Source of the DNA: Falsiroseomonas bella
GTDB lineage: Bacteria > Pseudomonadota > Alphaproteobacteria > Acetobacterales > Acetobacteraceae
NCBI RefSeq assembly: GCF_003173615.1
Contig: NZ_QGNA01000005.1
Coordinates: 248,001-312,000, forward strand
Length of the DNA stretch: 64,000 nt
Direction of reading: 5' to 3'
The notes under the pieces are model-generated. The model made no database searches. It was not told the DNA's origin and saw only the letters and a program-made list of their open reading frames with translations. The first letter of the stretch is position 1, and each line of letters opens with the position of its first letter. Both the position numbers and the translations under genes were made by a program. Positions 16,973-25,920 of this stretch are shown here, in pieces.

Positions 16973-17800
16973 TCAGATCAGCCGGCTGCGGATCCGCGTG
17001 ACGACGATCTCGGCCACGATCACCACGGCGAGGATCGCCAGCAGCACGGTCGCGACGCGCTCCCACTGGAAGAAGTTGATGGCGTCGTCGAGCACCACGC
17101 CGATGCCACCGGCGCCGACGAGACCGAGCACCGCGCTCTCCCGCACGTTGATGTCCCAGCGGAACAGCGCGATGCCCCAGAAGGCGGGCTGCACCTGCGG
17201 CCAGACGCCCTTGAGCATGATGTGGCCCCAGGGCGCTCCGGCCGCCGTCAACGCCTCGACCGGGCCGCGGTTCGTCTCCTCCAGCGCCTCGGCCAGCAGC
17301 TTGCCGACGAAGCCGACGGAGCGGAAGGCGATGGCGAAGACGCCGGCGGCGGCGCCGGGGCCGAAGACCGCGACGAAGATCAGCGCCCAGACCAGCGAGT
17401 TCACGCTGCGCGAGGAGACCAGCATCAGCTGCGCGAAGGCGTTGAGCGGGCGGATGCGACAGATGTTGCGCGCCGCCAGCAGCGCCAGCGGCACCGCCAG
17501 CAGGAAGGAGAACAGCGTGCCAAGCGTCGCGATGTGCAGCGTCTCGACCAGCGCGGCGTGGACATCCGGGTAGTAGTGCGCGAGGTCCGGCGGCCACATC
17601 CGCACCAGCAGGTCGGCCATCTGCTCCGGCGCGTCTTCCAGGAATTCGGGGATGATCTCCACCGTCCGCACGGCCCAGACGACGCTGGCGACGATCGCCA
17701 GCCAGACCAGCCAGCGCCCGATGCGCTCGGCCGGGGTGAAGCGGTGCCATTCGCGAATGAGCGGCGCCATCGGGCCCGCGGTGCCGGCCGCGCCGCTCAT
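16973..17800 (-). CDS. phnE: PhnE-type ABC transporter permease (second copy)
   Basis: A 275-residue inner-membrane permease of the phosphonate/phosphate (PhnE/PhoT) family. Several membrane helices are visible, with the cytoplasmic coupling loop EALTAAGAPWGHIMLKGVWPQ that docks to the ATPase and the family block NVRESAVLGLVGAGGIG near the C-terminus. Its ATG (17800) overlaps the stop of the upstream phnE (ATGA), so the pair is translationally coupled and probably forms a heterodimer, as PhoE/PhoT do in Sinorhizobium. Confidence 0.92.
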   Translation of the reverse strand: MSGAAGTAGPMAPLIREWHRFTPAERIGRWLVWLAIVASVVWAVRTVEIIPEFLEDAPEQMADLLVRMWPPDLAHYYPDVHAALVETLHIATLGTLFSFLLAVPLALLAARNICRIRPLNAFAQLMLVSSRSVNSLVWALIFVAVFGPGAAAGVFAIAFRSVGFVGKLLAEALEETNRGPVEALTAAGAPWGHIMLKGVWPQVQPAFWGIALFRWDINVRESAVLGLVGAGGIGVVLDDAINFFQWERVATVLLAILAVVIVAEIVVTRIRSRLI

Positions 17801-18585
17801 TGCATCGCCGCCCGGATGCGCGCGGAGATCACCTCCGCCAGGAAGATCAGCGCGATGATGGACAGCAGGATCGCGGCGACGAAATCGTAGTCGAAGCGCT
17901 TGAAGGCGGCGAAGAGCGTGCCGCCGATGCCGCCCGCGCCGACGATGCCGACGAGCGTGGAGTTCCGCAGGTTGGAATCGAGCTGATAGAGGCAGAAGCC
18001 CGTGAACCGGGAGGCGACCTGCGGCAGCACGCCGTAGAGCAGCACCGCGCCGAAGCCCGCGCCCGTCGCGCGGATCGCCTCCACCTGCTTCATCGAGATC
18101 TCCTCGATCGCCTCGGCGAAGAGCTTGGCGATGAAGCCCATGGACGCGATGGTCAGCGCGGCGACTCCGGCCAGCGCGCCGAAGCCGATCGCCTTCACGA
18201 ACAGGATCGCCACGATCACGTAGTGCAGCGACCGGCAGAGCGCGATGAAGGCACGCGTCGGCGCCGTCAGCAGCGTGGGCGCCAGGTTGCGCGCCGCCAT
18301 CAGCCCGAGCGGCAGGGACAGCAGGATGCCAAGGGCGGAGGCGAGGACGGCGATCTGGATGCTCTCCAGCAGGCCCTCGATCAGCAGTTCCCAGCGCTCG
18401 AAATTGGGCGGCCACATGCGCGCGAGGAAGCGCCCCGCCTCGCCGAAGCCGATAAGCAGCCTGTCCCAGGTGATGTCGAGCTGCGCCATCGCGTAGAGCG
18501 AATAGAGCGCGAGGGCGAGCAGCCCGAGCCGCGCGCCCCAGTTCGGCGCGAAGGCCTGCCGCGCGGCTTGCGAGGCGCCGCTCAA
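17797..18585 (-). CDS. phnE: PhnE-type ABC transporter permease (first copy)
   Basis: A 262-residue permease of the PhnE family with the coupling loop [21 protein letters not shown] and the block [18 protein letters not shown]. There is no in-frame ATG ahead of the first helix; the best start is a TTG at 18585 that overlaps the phnC stop and has GAGG about nine bases upstream. The first internal ATG would cut into the first hydrophobic segment. It partners with the second PhnE, PhnC and PhnD. Confidence 0.88.
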   Translation of the reverse strand: MSGASQAARQAFAPNWGARLGLLALALYSLYAMAQLDITWDRLLIGFGEAGRFLARMWPPNFERWELLIEGLLESIQIAVLASALGILLSLPLGLMAARNLAPTLLTAPTRAFIALCRSLHYVIVAILFVKAIGFGALAGVAALTIASMGFIAKLFAEAIEEISMKQVEAIRATGAGFGAVLLYGVLPQVASRFTGFCLYQLDSNLRNSTLVGIVGAGGIGGTLFAAFKRFDYDFVAAILLSIIALIFLAEVISARIRAAMQ

Positions 18586-19379
18586 ATCCAGTCCTCGCCG
18601 CCATAGATCTGCTGCAGGTGGTGCGGCTGCAGCGCCTCCGGCGGGCCGTCGAACACCACCGCGCCTTCGGACATGCCGATGATCCGCTGCGCGAAGCGCT
18701 TCGCAAGATCGACATTGTGGATATTGACGATGACCGGCACGCCGGCGGCCTCCGTCAGCCGCGTCAGCAGCTCCATCACCTCGACCGCCGTCTTGGGATC
18801 GAGAGACGAAGTCGGCTCGTCCGCCAGCAGCAGCTCGGGGCGCTGCATCAGGGCACGCGCGATGCCCACGCGCTGGCGCTGGCCGCCGGAGAGCGCATCG
18901 GCGCGGCGCGTCGCCTGTTCCGGCAGGCCGACCGCGTCGAGCAGCTCGAAGGCGCGGGCGATGTCCTCCTGCGGGTATTTCCGCAGCCAGGCCCGCCATA
19001 GCGGCACATAGCCGAGCCGGCCGGAGAGCACGTTCTCCATCACCGTCAGGCGCTCGACCAGGTTGTACTCCTGGAACACCATGCCGATCCGCCGCCGCGC
19101 AAGCCGCAGCGCGCGGCCCCGCAGCTTCGCGAGATCCTCGCCATGCAGCAGGATCTCGCCGGACGTCGGCTCCACCAGACGGTTGATGCAGCGGATCAGC
19201 GTGGACTTGCCGGTGCCGGAGGGGCCGATGATCGCGGTGATGCCCTGCTCCGGGAACGCAAGGTCGATGCCGCGCAGCACCGGCTTGCCAGGCGTGTATT
19301 CCTTCGCCAGGCCGCGGAGGACGAGCCCCCGCGTGCCGGTCGGGGCGACGCCCCGCGTGCCGATGCCCTGCGCGGCCAT
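18582..19379 (-). CDS. phnC: PhnC-type ABC transporter ATP-binding protein
   Basis: A 265-residue ATPase driving the importer. Walker [10 protein letters not shown] is at 52-60, the Q-loop at VFQEYN (101-106), the ABC signature LSGGQ at 163-167 and Walker B LLLADE at 183-188. The [15 protein letters not shown] segment is typical of PhnC. Start taken at the ATG at 19379; a GTG at 19388 overlapping the phnD stop is an alternative that adds three residues. No clear Shine-Dalgarno precedes either, which fits translational coupling to phnD. Confidence 0.94.
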   Translation of the reverse strand: MAAQGIGTRGVAPTGTRGLVLRGLAKEYTPGKPVLRGIDLAFPEQGITAIIGPSGTGKSTLIRCINRLVEPTSGEILLHGEDLAKLRGRALRLARRRIGMVFQEYNLVERLTVMENVLSGRLGYVPLWRAWLRKYPQEDIARAFELLDAVGLPEQATRRADALSGGQRQRVGIARALMQRPELLLADEPTSSLDPKTAVEVMELLTRLTEAAGVPVIVNIHNVDLAKRFAQRIIGMSEGAVVFDGPPEALQPHHLQQIYGGEDWI

Positions 19380-19384
19380 GTGGT

Positions 19385-20455
19385 TCACTGCGTGCGCTGC
19401 GGCTGCTGTTGCTGCTGCTGCTGCTGGCGCTGCTGGTTGCGGCGCTGCTCGGCCTCCAGCTCGCGCCGGCTCTCGGCGTCCCAGGCGGCGCGGTTGTAGG
19501 GCGCGTTCACCGCATCGGCCACGGCGCGCACCGGCGCCCATTGCTGCGCGTAGGTCGCCGGCCAGAAGCGGTCATTCCCGCCGAGGTCGCGCTTCATCGC
19601 CTCCGGGAAGCGGAAGTCGAAGAAGCACTGGCGGATGCGCTGGGCGAGCTCCGGCCGCAGGTCATGCGCCAGGGCGAAGCTGCTGGTCGGGAAGGGATCG
19701 GATTCCCAGATGACGCGGAAGTTCTCGCGCCGCACCTGGCCGCGCGCCACCATGCGGTTGAACACGTCGGAGGCAACGGGCGCCGCGTCGTAGTCGCCGG
19801 CATTCACGCCCATCACGCTGCGGTCGTGCCCGCCCGAATAGATCACCCGGTAGTCGGTGTCCGGCACCAGGCCGAGGCCGGGGAAGAAGGCGCGCGGCGC
19901 CAGGTTGCCGGAATTCGAGGTGGCGGAGGTGTGCGCCACGCGCCGCCCCTTGAGGTCCGACATCTGCTGGAACGGGCTGTCCGCGCGCACCAGCACGGCA
20001 AGGCGATAGCTCTCGAACTCACGCTCATTGCCCTTGATCGCGAAGGGCACGGCGCCGGCGAGGTTCACCGCGAAGGCGGTGGGGCCGGTGGAGAAGCCCG
20101 CGATGTGCAGGCGGCCGGATCGCATCGCCTCGACCTGCGCGGCGTTGGAGGTGACCTGGAAATACACCACGCGCTTCCCCGTGCACTGGGTCAGGAACTC
20201 TGTGAAGGGCCGGAACTGGCTGGCATAGAGCGCGGGATCCTCCACCGGCGTGTAGGCGAAGACCAGGGTGGAGGGATCGCGCAGCCGCGCCGGATCGGTC
20301 GGCACATCGGCCACCATGTCGCGGTTCTCGTCGCAAAAGGCTTCATCGAGGGCGCCGCGGAAGCCGCAGTTGGACTGCGCCTGGGACTGCGACCAGGGCA
20401 TGGTGGCGAGCAGCGCGGCGGCGAAGCCCGCGGCGGGCAACAGGCGTCGGATCAT
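19385..20455 (-). CDS. phnD: PhnD-type periplasmic receptor with polyglutamine tail
   Basis: A 356-residue solute receptor of the phosphonate/phosphite/phosphate group. It has a signal peptide (about 1-26), then the family blocks [23 protein letters not shown] and the phosphate-contacting [16 protein letters not shown] loop. The protein ends in a charged helix and a glutamine-rich tail (last 20 or so residues) encoded by CAG-type repeats, unusual for PhnD. The ATG overlaps the stop of the upstream phosphatase gene. The ligand is unknown; linkage to glpD hints at a glycerol-phosphate type compound rather than a free phosphonate, as no C-P lyase gene is present in the window. Confidence 0.9.
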   Translation of the reverse strand: MIRRLLPAAGFAAALLATMPWSQSQAQSNCGFRGALDEAFCDENRDMVADVPTDPARLRDPSTLVFAYTPVEDPALYASQFRPFTEFLTQCTGKRVVYFQVTSNAAQVEAMRSGRLHIAGFSTGPTAFAVNLAGAVPFAIKGNEREFESYRLAVLVRADSPFQQMSDLKGRRVAHTSATSNSGNLAPRAFFPGLGLVPDTDYRVIYSGGHDRSVMGVNAGDYDAAPVASDVFNRMVARGQVRRENFRVIWESDPFPTSSFALAHDLRPELAQRIRQCFFDFRFPEAMKRDLGGNDRFWPATYAQQWAPVRAVADAVNAPYNRAAWDAESRRELEAEQRRNQQRQQQQQQQQPQRTQ

Positions 20456-21315
20456 GTTGGCGTCTCCTCCTTGTTGTTGATGGCGGCAAGCACCGCCTCG
20501 GCGAACTCCACGAAGCCGGCGCCGCCCGCGCCCGCCGTCACATAGGACGGCGGGCTGGCGAGGCTTGGCAGGAACGGCGCCACATTCGCAACGCCGACCG
20601 AGAGCGGCACGGCGGCGAAGAGCGGCGCGTCATTCGGGCTGTCGCCGACGAAGGCGACCTGCTGGATCACGGCCTCCAGCGGCTGCCAGAGCGTTGCGAA
20701 GAGATGGCGCAGGCCGGCCAGCTTGTCCCACTCGCCGATCCAGGCGTTCACATGGATCGAGCTGACCTTCGCCGCCGCGCCACCTTCGCGGAAGACCGCG
20801 GCGATGCGCTCGGCGTCTGCCAGCGGCAAGGGGCCGGCGTCCTCGCAGAAATCCACCGCCATGTCGAAGGCGCGGAAGGGTTGGTCGGCGGCGATGCGGC
20901 TGCCCGGGACCAGGGCCATCGCCCGGGCGGCAAGCACTTCGAGCCGCGCGCGCGATGCCGCGCGCGTGGCGTCGTCCTGCACATGGTGGCGGCGCATGCG
21001 GCGGGCGGCGTGGTCCATCGCATACCACAGCGCGCCATTCTCCCCGACCACGGCGGCCACGGGCCAGAGGCGGGCGATCATGTCGCACCAGCCGGCCGGC
21101 CGCCCGGTGACGGGGACCACGAGCAGCCCGGCCTGCTGCAGCCGCTCCAGCGCGGCATAGGCCTCCGCGGTCAGCCGACCCTCGGTGGTCAGGGTATCGT
21201 CGATGTCGGTCAGCACCCAGCGCAACGCGGCCAGCCGCGCGGGGGCGGCGGCGTGGAGCGGCGCCGGCGGGGCCGGCGGGCGGGTGAGCGAACCCATGGG
21301 CCGAATGTGGCACAT
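20452..21315 (-). CDS. HAD superfamily (IIB-type) phosphatase
   Basis: A 287-residue HAD hydrolase. Motif I is TDIDDTL with the nucleophile D37 and general acid D39, motif II PVTGRPAGW, and motif IV VGDSPNDAPLF; the large cap between motifs II and IV is of the IIB type, found in sugar-phosphate and phosphoglycerate phosphatases. The N-terminal 30 residues are Pro/Ala-rich and may be over-called; an ATG at 21297 is the likely alternative start. Its stop overlaps phnD, so it is in the importer operon and probably dephosphorylates an imported or derived metabolite. The exact substrate is unknown. Confidence 0.87.
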   Translation of the reverse strand: MCHIRPMGSLTRPPAPPAPLHAAAPARLAALRWVLTDIDDTLTTEGRLTAEAYAALERLQQAGLLVVPVTGRPAGWCDMIARLWPVAAVVGENGALWYAMDHAARRMRRHHVQDDATRAASRARLEVLAARAMALVPGSRIAADQPFRAFDMAVDFCEDAGPLPLADAERIAAVFREGGAAAKVSSIHVNAWIGEWDKLAGLRHLFATLWQPLEAVIQQVAFVGDSPNDAPLFAAVPLSVGVANVAPFLPSLASPPSYVTAGAGGAGFVEFAEAVLAAINNKEETPT

Positions 21316-21343
21316 GCCGCAGCCGATGTGGAGATCCGCAACA

Positions 21344-22144
21344 TCACGAAGCGGGGTCAGCCAGGGTGACGGCCGTGCCCGCCCGACCCAGCGCCGCCCC
21401 GAGCGGCGCCGGCGGGGGCGCTTCCGTGACCAGGTCCGTCAGTTCCGCCAGGGGGCAGACGCATTCCAGCAGGCCGCGCCCGAATTTTCCGGAATCCGCC
21501 AGCAGGACCCGCCGGGGCGCCCGGGAGAGCATGGCGCGCTTTACCCAGGCGGCGTGGGAGACGACCTCGCAGGGCCCCTCCTCCGTCAGGCCGGAAGCGC
21601 CGATCACCGCCAGGTCGGCATTGAATCGGCGGAGGAAGGCTTCGGTTTCGGAGCCATAGACCCCGCGCTCGGCCACGCTGACCTCGCCGGGGCAGAGCAG
21701 CACGCGCAAGCCCGGCGCGCCGCCGGACGCCAATTCGGTGGCAGCCGTCAGGCTGTTGGTCAGCACCGTCGCGGAAATGCCGCGCGCCGCCAGCGCGCGC
21801 GCGAAATGCGTGGTGGTGCTGCCGGCATCCAGCATGACCACCGCCCCCTCCTGCACCATCGCCGCCGCGGCGGCGCCGATCCGCGCCCGCTCGGCCACCG
21901 CCATCCGTTCGCGGGAGGAGAACTCGGGCTGCAGCCCGGCATGGGTGACGGAGGCGCCGCCATAGGTGCGGCGCACGGCGCCCTGGGCCGACAATTCCTC
22001 GATGTCGCGCCGGACCGTTTCGGCCGACACGCCGAACTGCGTGGCGAGCGCGGAGATGCGCACCGTCGGGTCGGTGGTCAGCGCGGCGAGGATCCGGCGG
22101 TGCCGCTGCGCCTTGGCGGGCGCGCCATCAGTCCTGCGAGGCAT
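21344..22144 (-). CDS. DeoR/GlpR-family transcriptional repressor
   Basis: A 266-residue regulator with an N-terminal DeoR helix-turn-helix (about 14-70, including ISALATQFGVSAETVRRDIEEL) and a C-terminal sugar-phosphate-sensing domain (about 85-250, with LDAGSTTTHFA and the VIGASGLTEEG block). DeoR-type proteins generally answer to phosphorylated sugars; GlpR answers to glycerol 3-phosphate. Placement in one operon with glpD, a phosphatase and PhnCDEE makes a phosphorylated C3 compound the best guess for its effector, but that is inference. It lies 28 bases upstream of the HAD gene. Confidence 0.92.
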   Translation of the reverse strand: MPRRTDGAPAKAQRHRRILAALTTDPTVRISALATQFGVSAETVRRDIEELSAQGAVRRTYGGASVTHAGLQPEFSSRERMAVAERARIGAAAAAMVQEGAVVMLDAGSTTTHFARALAARGISATVLTNSLTAATELASGGAPGLRVLLCPGEVSVAERGVYGSETEAFLRRFNADLAVIGASGLTEEGPCEVVSHAAWVKRAMLSRAPRRVLLADSGKFGRGLLECVCPLAELTDLVTEAPPPAPLGAALGRAGTAVTLADPAS

Positions 22145-22168
22145 GCCCCGCAGGATGACAGACCTGCC

Positions 22169-23677
22169 TCATCCTGTCGCCGGTCCCGAGGGCTCCGGCG
22201 GCTTGCCCGGCGCGATCCAGCGCCCGAGCAGCGCGATGGCGCCGAGGGCGAGCGCCAGCCCAGCCACCGTCGCGGCGATGACCAGCGCGGGCAGTTCCCC
22301 ATACGCGCCGCGCTCCACCGGGAAGGCGGCGTTGAGCCCGCGGGAGAAGACGTTGCCGGCCTGCAGCGCCAGGTTCATCAGGCTGGCGACCAGCGCGAAC
22401 CAGGTCGCCTGCCGCCCGGGCGGCGCATGCACCGCGATCAGCGTCAGCACCGGGATCATGCCGAGCTGCGCCAGCGGCGCCGACAGCACCGTGTCCACCA
22501 GCCCGAGCGTCCGCGCCCCGAAGCCGAGATGCGCCGCGGTCCATGCATGCAGGCCGAACAGCATGCCGATGGTCGGCAGCGAGAAGGCGGCGCCGAGGAT
22601 CGCGAGCCACGCCAGCACGCGGCCGAGCGGCATCCGCACGATGCGCGCGCCGAGCAGCAGCGAGCCCGCGATGGCAAGCCCGGTGCCGATCTGCGCCAGC
22701 ACGCCGAAGAAGGCCTGGTCGTAGCCGAGCACGTCGATCTGCCACCATTGCAGCGCCGGCCCGGCCGGGGGCGCGGCGCGGAAGGCGAAGATCACCGCCG
22801 CCGCCGCGGCCATCGCGCGCTGCGTGGCGGGCGGCACGCCCTCCATCGTGGTGCGCAGCAGGTAGACCAGCACGCCGAGGGTCAGCAGCAGCCCGATCTC
22901 CGGCGCGAAGGGCGGATCGAGGATGCCGAGGGCGAGCAACGCCGCCGCGAAGGCGCCGCCGCCGCCAAGGATGCGCGCATCGGGCCGCTCCGGGCTGCCA
23001 TCCGCCTCCCCCGCCAGGAGGGCGGCGACGACCGAAAGCAGCGGGATCGCGGCGCCGATCAGGAAGACGGTGGAGACCGGCAGCACCTGCGCCGCCCAGC
23101 CGCCGATGCCCGCGGTCGCGAAGGCGCCGCCCATCAGCGCGACGCGGCCGAGCACCTGCACGTCGCCGAGCTCCGCCTGCACCACGGCGGGATCGCGCGG
23201 CGTGCCGTCCGGTGCGGCGCGGTCCACCACCTCCGTCGTCATGGCGTCGGCCACGCAATCCTGCACGACCAGCCCGACCACGACGGTGAGCGAGGCGGCG
23301 ATGTAGACCAGCTCCGCCATGCGCAGCGCGAGCGCGCCGGAGGCGGCGAGGGCCAGCGCGAAACCGGCGCCGCATTGCAGCAGCGCACCCAGCAGGATGT
23401 AGGACCGGCGACGCGAGCCGAGGATCGGCACCGTGTCCACCATGTGCCCGACCACCATCTTCAGCGTCCAGGGCACGGTCAGCCAGGCGGCCAGCGCCAG
23501 CAGCGTCGTCGCGGGCAGGCCCAGGCGCTCGCGTACCCAGAAGGTCTCGGCGATAGCGGCGAAGCCGCTGGCGCCGGCGGCCAGGTAGATCAGCAGCGGT
23601 GGCAGGGTGCGGCGATTGAGGCGCCGCAGCGAGGCGAGCGGGCCTGGAGCCGGCTCGGCTTCGGCGACGGCGCTCAT
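22169..23677 (-). CDS. MFS permease, folate-biopterin transporter (BT1)-like
   Basis: A 502-residue protein with about 12 hydrophobic segments. The N-terminal half has the BT1-like pattern PWTLKMVVGHMVDTVPILG (about 68-86) followed by SRRRSYILLG and the VQDCVADAMTTEVV region, which resemble folate/biopterin transporters rather than sugar MFS carriers. It is the first gene of the minus-strand operon leading into the DeoR regulator (24-base gap), so it may be co-regulated with the PhnCDEE genes. It could equally be a separate unit; no substrate is assignable. It is divergent from the 2-hydroxyacid dehydrogenase. Confidence 0.78.
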   Translation of the reverse strand: MSAVAEAEPAPGPLASLRRLNRRTLPPLLIYLAAGASGFAAIAETFWVRERLGLPATTLLALAAWLTVPWTLKMVVGHMVDTVPILGSRRRSYILLGALLQCGAGFALALAASGALALRMAELVYIAASLTVVVGLVVQDCVADAMTTEVVDRAAPDGTPRDPAVVQAELGDVQVLGRVALMGGAFATAGIGGWAAQVLPVSTVFLIGAAIPLLSVVAALLAGEADGSPERPDARILGGGGAFAAALLALGILDPPFAPEIGLLLTLGVLVYLLRTTMEGVPPATQRAMAAAAAVIFAFRAAPPAGPALQWWQIDVLGYDQAFFGVLAQIGTGLAIAGSLLLGARIVRMPLGRVLAWLAILGAAFSLPTIGMLFGLHAWTAAHLGFGARTLGLVDTVLSAPLAQLGMIPVLTLIAVHAPPGRQATWFALVASLMNLALQAGNVFSRGLNAAFPVERGAYGELPALVIAATVAGLALALGAIALLGRWIAPGKPPEPSGPATG

Positions 23678-23771
23678 GCCGGCGCGGTCGGATGGGGCAT
23701 CGGGGCTCCCTCGGTTGCAGGGCGGCGGCCTTCATCGCCATCATGGCCACGCATTGGCGCAAGTGATCCAG

Positions 23772-24806
23772 ATGGAACGCGAAAAGATCTTCATCTCCTC
23801 CCCGCTCGAGCCCGAGCATGTCGCCCGCATCGCCGCGCTGGACCCCGCGCGGGTCGAGGTGCTCTACGCGCCGGAGCTGCTGCCGCCCACGCGCTACAGG
23901 AACGACCACAAGGGCGCGCCGTTCACCCGCAACGCCGACCAGCAGGCGCGGTGGGAGGCGATGCTGCGCGAGGCGACGATCAGCTTCGACATCCCTTCCG
24001 CCGAGGAGCTGACGAAGGCGCCGAGGCTGCGCTGGATCCAGGCGACGAGCACCGGTGTGGGGCAGCACATCGCGCGCGTCGGCCTGCGGGAGAGCGACAT
24101 CCTGGTGACGACGGCGCGCGGCGTGCATGCGCGGCCGCTGGCGGAATTCGTCTTCATGGCGCTGCTGGCGCATTTCCGGGGGCTGGCGCATCTGCAGGCG
24201 GAGCAGCGCGCGCATCGCTGGACGCGCTATTGCGCGGACGAGGTCGGCGGCAAGACGCTGGTGATCATCGGCGCCGGCGACCTGGCGCGCGGCAGCGCCA
24301 AGGTGGCGAAGGGCCTGGAGATGCATGTGGTCGCGGTGGCGCGCGATCCCGCCAAGGCGCGCGCGCACAACGACCTGTTCGACGAGGTTCTGCCTTCGTC
24401 GGCGCTGCACGCCGCGCTGGGGCGCGCGGATGCGGTGGTGGTGACCGTGCCGCACACGCCGGAGACGGAGCGGATGATCGACGCGGCGGCGATCGCGGCG
24501 ATGCGGCCGGGTGCCGCCTTCGTCAACATCGCGCGCGGCCAGGTGGTGGAGGAACCCGCGCTGATCGCGGCGCTGCGCAGCGGCCACATCGGCTTCGCCG
24601 CGCTGGACGTGGCGGAGGTGGAGCCCCTGCCAGCGGACAACCCGCTCTGGGACATGCCGAACGTGCTGATCAGCCCGCATTCCGCCAGCACGGTGGACAG
24701 CGAGAACGCGCGGATCACCGACATCTTCCTGCACAATCTGCGCTGCTGGCTGGACGGGCGCCGGCAGGCGATGATCAACGTGCTGGACAAGCGCCTGATG
24801 TATTGA
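23772..24806 (+). CDS. D-2-hydroxyacid dehydrogenase (NAD(P)-dependent)
   Basis: A 344-residue oxidoreductase interconverting a 2-oxoacid and a D-2-hydroxyacid. The Rossmann loop is atypical (GAGDLARG, 167-174, instead of GxGxxG plus I/G), but the catalytic triad is complete: R255 (NIARGQ), E284 (DVAEVEPLP) and H303 (SPHSAS). Start at the ATG at 23772 gives the family's short N-terminal strand. The gene stands alone, convergent with korB, and the 58-base gap holds an inverted repeat. Substrate could be glyoxylate, hydroxypyruvate or similar; sequence alone does not decide. Confidence 0.88.
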   Translation: MEREKIFISSPLEPEHVARIAALDPARVEVLYAPELLPPTRYRNDHKGAPFTRNADQQARWEAMLREATISFDIPSAEELTKAPRLRWIQATSTGVGQHIARVGLRESDILVTTARGVHARPLAEFVFMALLAHFRGLAHLQAEQRAHRWTRYCADEVGGKTLVIIGAGDLARGSAKVAKGLEMHVVAVARDPAKARAHNDLFDEVLPSSALHAALGRADAVVVTVPHTPETERMIDAAAIAAMRPGAAFVNIARGQVVEEPALIAALRSGHIGFAALDVAEVEPLPADNPLWDMPNVLISPHSASTVDSENARITDIFLHNLRCWLDGRRQAMINVLDKRLMY

Positions 24807-24814
24807 GGGCGCTC

Positions 24815-24865
24815 AGGCGGCTGATCGGCGAAGGCGGCAACGCCGGAGCGGTGGATCAGCCGCCT
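24815..24865. terminator. long inverted repeat between convergent genes
   Basis: Perfect 12-bp arms (24815-24826 and 24854-24865) around a 27-base loop, exactly spanning the gap between the dehydrogenase stop (plus) and the korB stop (minus). A bidirectional terminator is likely; no T-tract. Confidence 0.55.
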
Positions 24866-25920
24866 CAACGCAAGGCGGCGTTCACCTTCTCCAGCGCCGC
24901 CGCGCCGGGACAGAGATCGGCATCGCCGAGCGCGTTCAGCGGCCCGGCGATGGTGCCGAGATGGTCGTGCAGTTCCTCCGGCTCCGGGTCCACGAAGATC
25001 AGGCCGGTGACGATCTCGCCGGCCGCCTTGCGTTCCTGCAGGTGGTTCATGGCGGAGACGCGGTCCGTGGGATCGTGCTCCTCGGCCAGCTTGCGCAGGC
25101 GCAGCACCGTGCCGTCATGCTGCGTCACCTCGATCGCGGTGCCGGGCTCGTATTCCGCCTCGATGTGGTCGCGGCCGAGGATCACGTCCAGGCGGTTCAC
25201 CGCCTCGTTGTGGGCGCGCACGAAATCGAAGCTCTTGGTCGAGCCCTCATGGTTGTTGAAGGCGACACAGGGGCTGATGCAGTCGATGAAGGCCGCACCC
25301 GGATGGCGCAGCGCGGCCTTGATCAGGGGGACAAGCTGCGCCTTGTCGCCCGAGAAGCTGCGGCCGACGAAGGTGGCGCCGAGCTGCAGCGCCATCGCCA
25401 CCATGTCGATCGGCTCGTCGGTGTTGATCGTGCCCTTCTTCGCCTTCGATCCCTTGTCCGAGGTGGCGGAGAACTGACCCTTGGTCAGGCCGTACACGCC
25501 GTTGTTCTCGACGATGTAGGTCATGTTCACGCCGCGGCGGATGCTGTGCGCGAACTGGCCGAGGCCGATGGAGGCGCTGTCCCCGTCGCCCGAGACGCCG
25601 AGATAGACCAGGTCGCGGTTCGCCAGGTTCGCGCCCGTCAGCACGGAGGGCATGCGGCCATGCACGGAATTGAAGCCATGCGCCGCACCGAGGAAGTAGG
25701 TGGGCGTCTTGGAGGAGCAGCCGATGCCCGAGAGCTTCGCGATCCGGTGCGGCGGCAGGTCCAGCTCGAAGCAGGCCTGGATGATCGCCGCGCTGATCGA
25801 ATCATGGCCGCAGCCGGCGCAGAGGGTGGAGATCGCGCCTTCGTAGTCGCGCCGCGTCAGGCCGAGCGCATTGGGCGCAAGCTGCGGGTGGTGGAACCTG
25901 GATTTGTTGAGGAAGGTCAT
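24865..25920 (-). CDS. korB: 2-oxoacid:ferredoxin oxidoreductase, beta subunit (KorB-type)
   Basis: A 351-residue TPP-binding subunit of a ferredoxin-dependent 2-oxoacid oxidoreductase, probably for 2-oxoglutarate. It has the LCAGCGHDS block (33-41) and the TPP/metal loop GDGDS (111-115), plus the FLGAAHGFNSVHGR region typical of KorB/OforB. No ferredoxin domain is fused. Its ATG overlaps the korA stop by four bases. With KorA and the upstream flavin/Fe-S protein it forms a three-gene operon resembling the 2-oxoglutarate:NADP+ oxidoreductase described in Azoarcus evansii. Confidence 0.9.
   Translation of the reverse strand: MTFLNKSRFHHPQLAPNALGLTRRDYEGAISTLCAGCGHDSISAAIIQACFELDLPPHRIAKLSGIGCSSKTPTYFLGAAHGFNSVHGRMPSVLTGANLANRDLVYLGVSGDGDSASIGLGQFAHSIRRGVNMTYIVENNGVYGLTKGQFSATSDKGSKAKKGTINTDEPIDMVAMALQLGATFVGRSFSGDKAQLVPLIKAALRHPGAAFIDCISPCVAFNNHEGSTKSFDFVRAHNEAVNRLDVILGRDHIEAEYEPGTAIEVTQHDGTVLRLRKLAEEHDPTDRVSAMNHLQERKAAGEIVTGLIFVDPEPEELHDHLGTIAGPLNALGDADLCPGAAALEKVNAALR

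Noticed and set aside
15532-17001. Plus-strand open frame opposite glpD
   Set aside because: The translation is rich in Arg, Ala, His and Gln without any domain, while glpD on the other strand is complete.
19398-19450. Trinucleotide CTG/CAG repeat as a possible mobile-element or CRISPR trace
   Set aside because: It is coding, in frame with the PhnD C-terminus, has imperfect units and no spacer structure.
15484-22144. C-P lyase phosphonate degradation cluster
   Set aside because: No phnG-M or phosphonatase gene is present; only the transporter is Phn-type.
22155-22161. ATGACAG (a perfect PhoB half-site on the minus strand) between the BT1-like permease and the DeoR gene
   Set aside because: No second unit at 11-base spacing on either side, and a single heptamer is expected by chance in a window this size.
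21185-25477. Very long plus-strand open frame opposite several real genes
   Set aside because: Arg/Gly/His-rich translation with no family features; the opposite strand encodes recognisable proteins. It is an effect of high GC. The same holds for the long antisense frames at 45189-48782 and 59135-62443.
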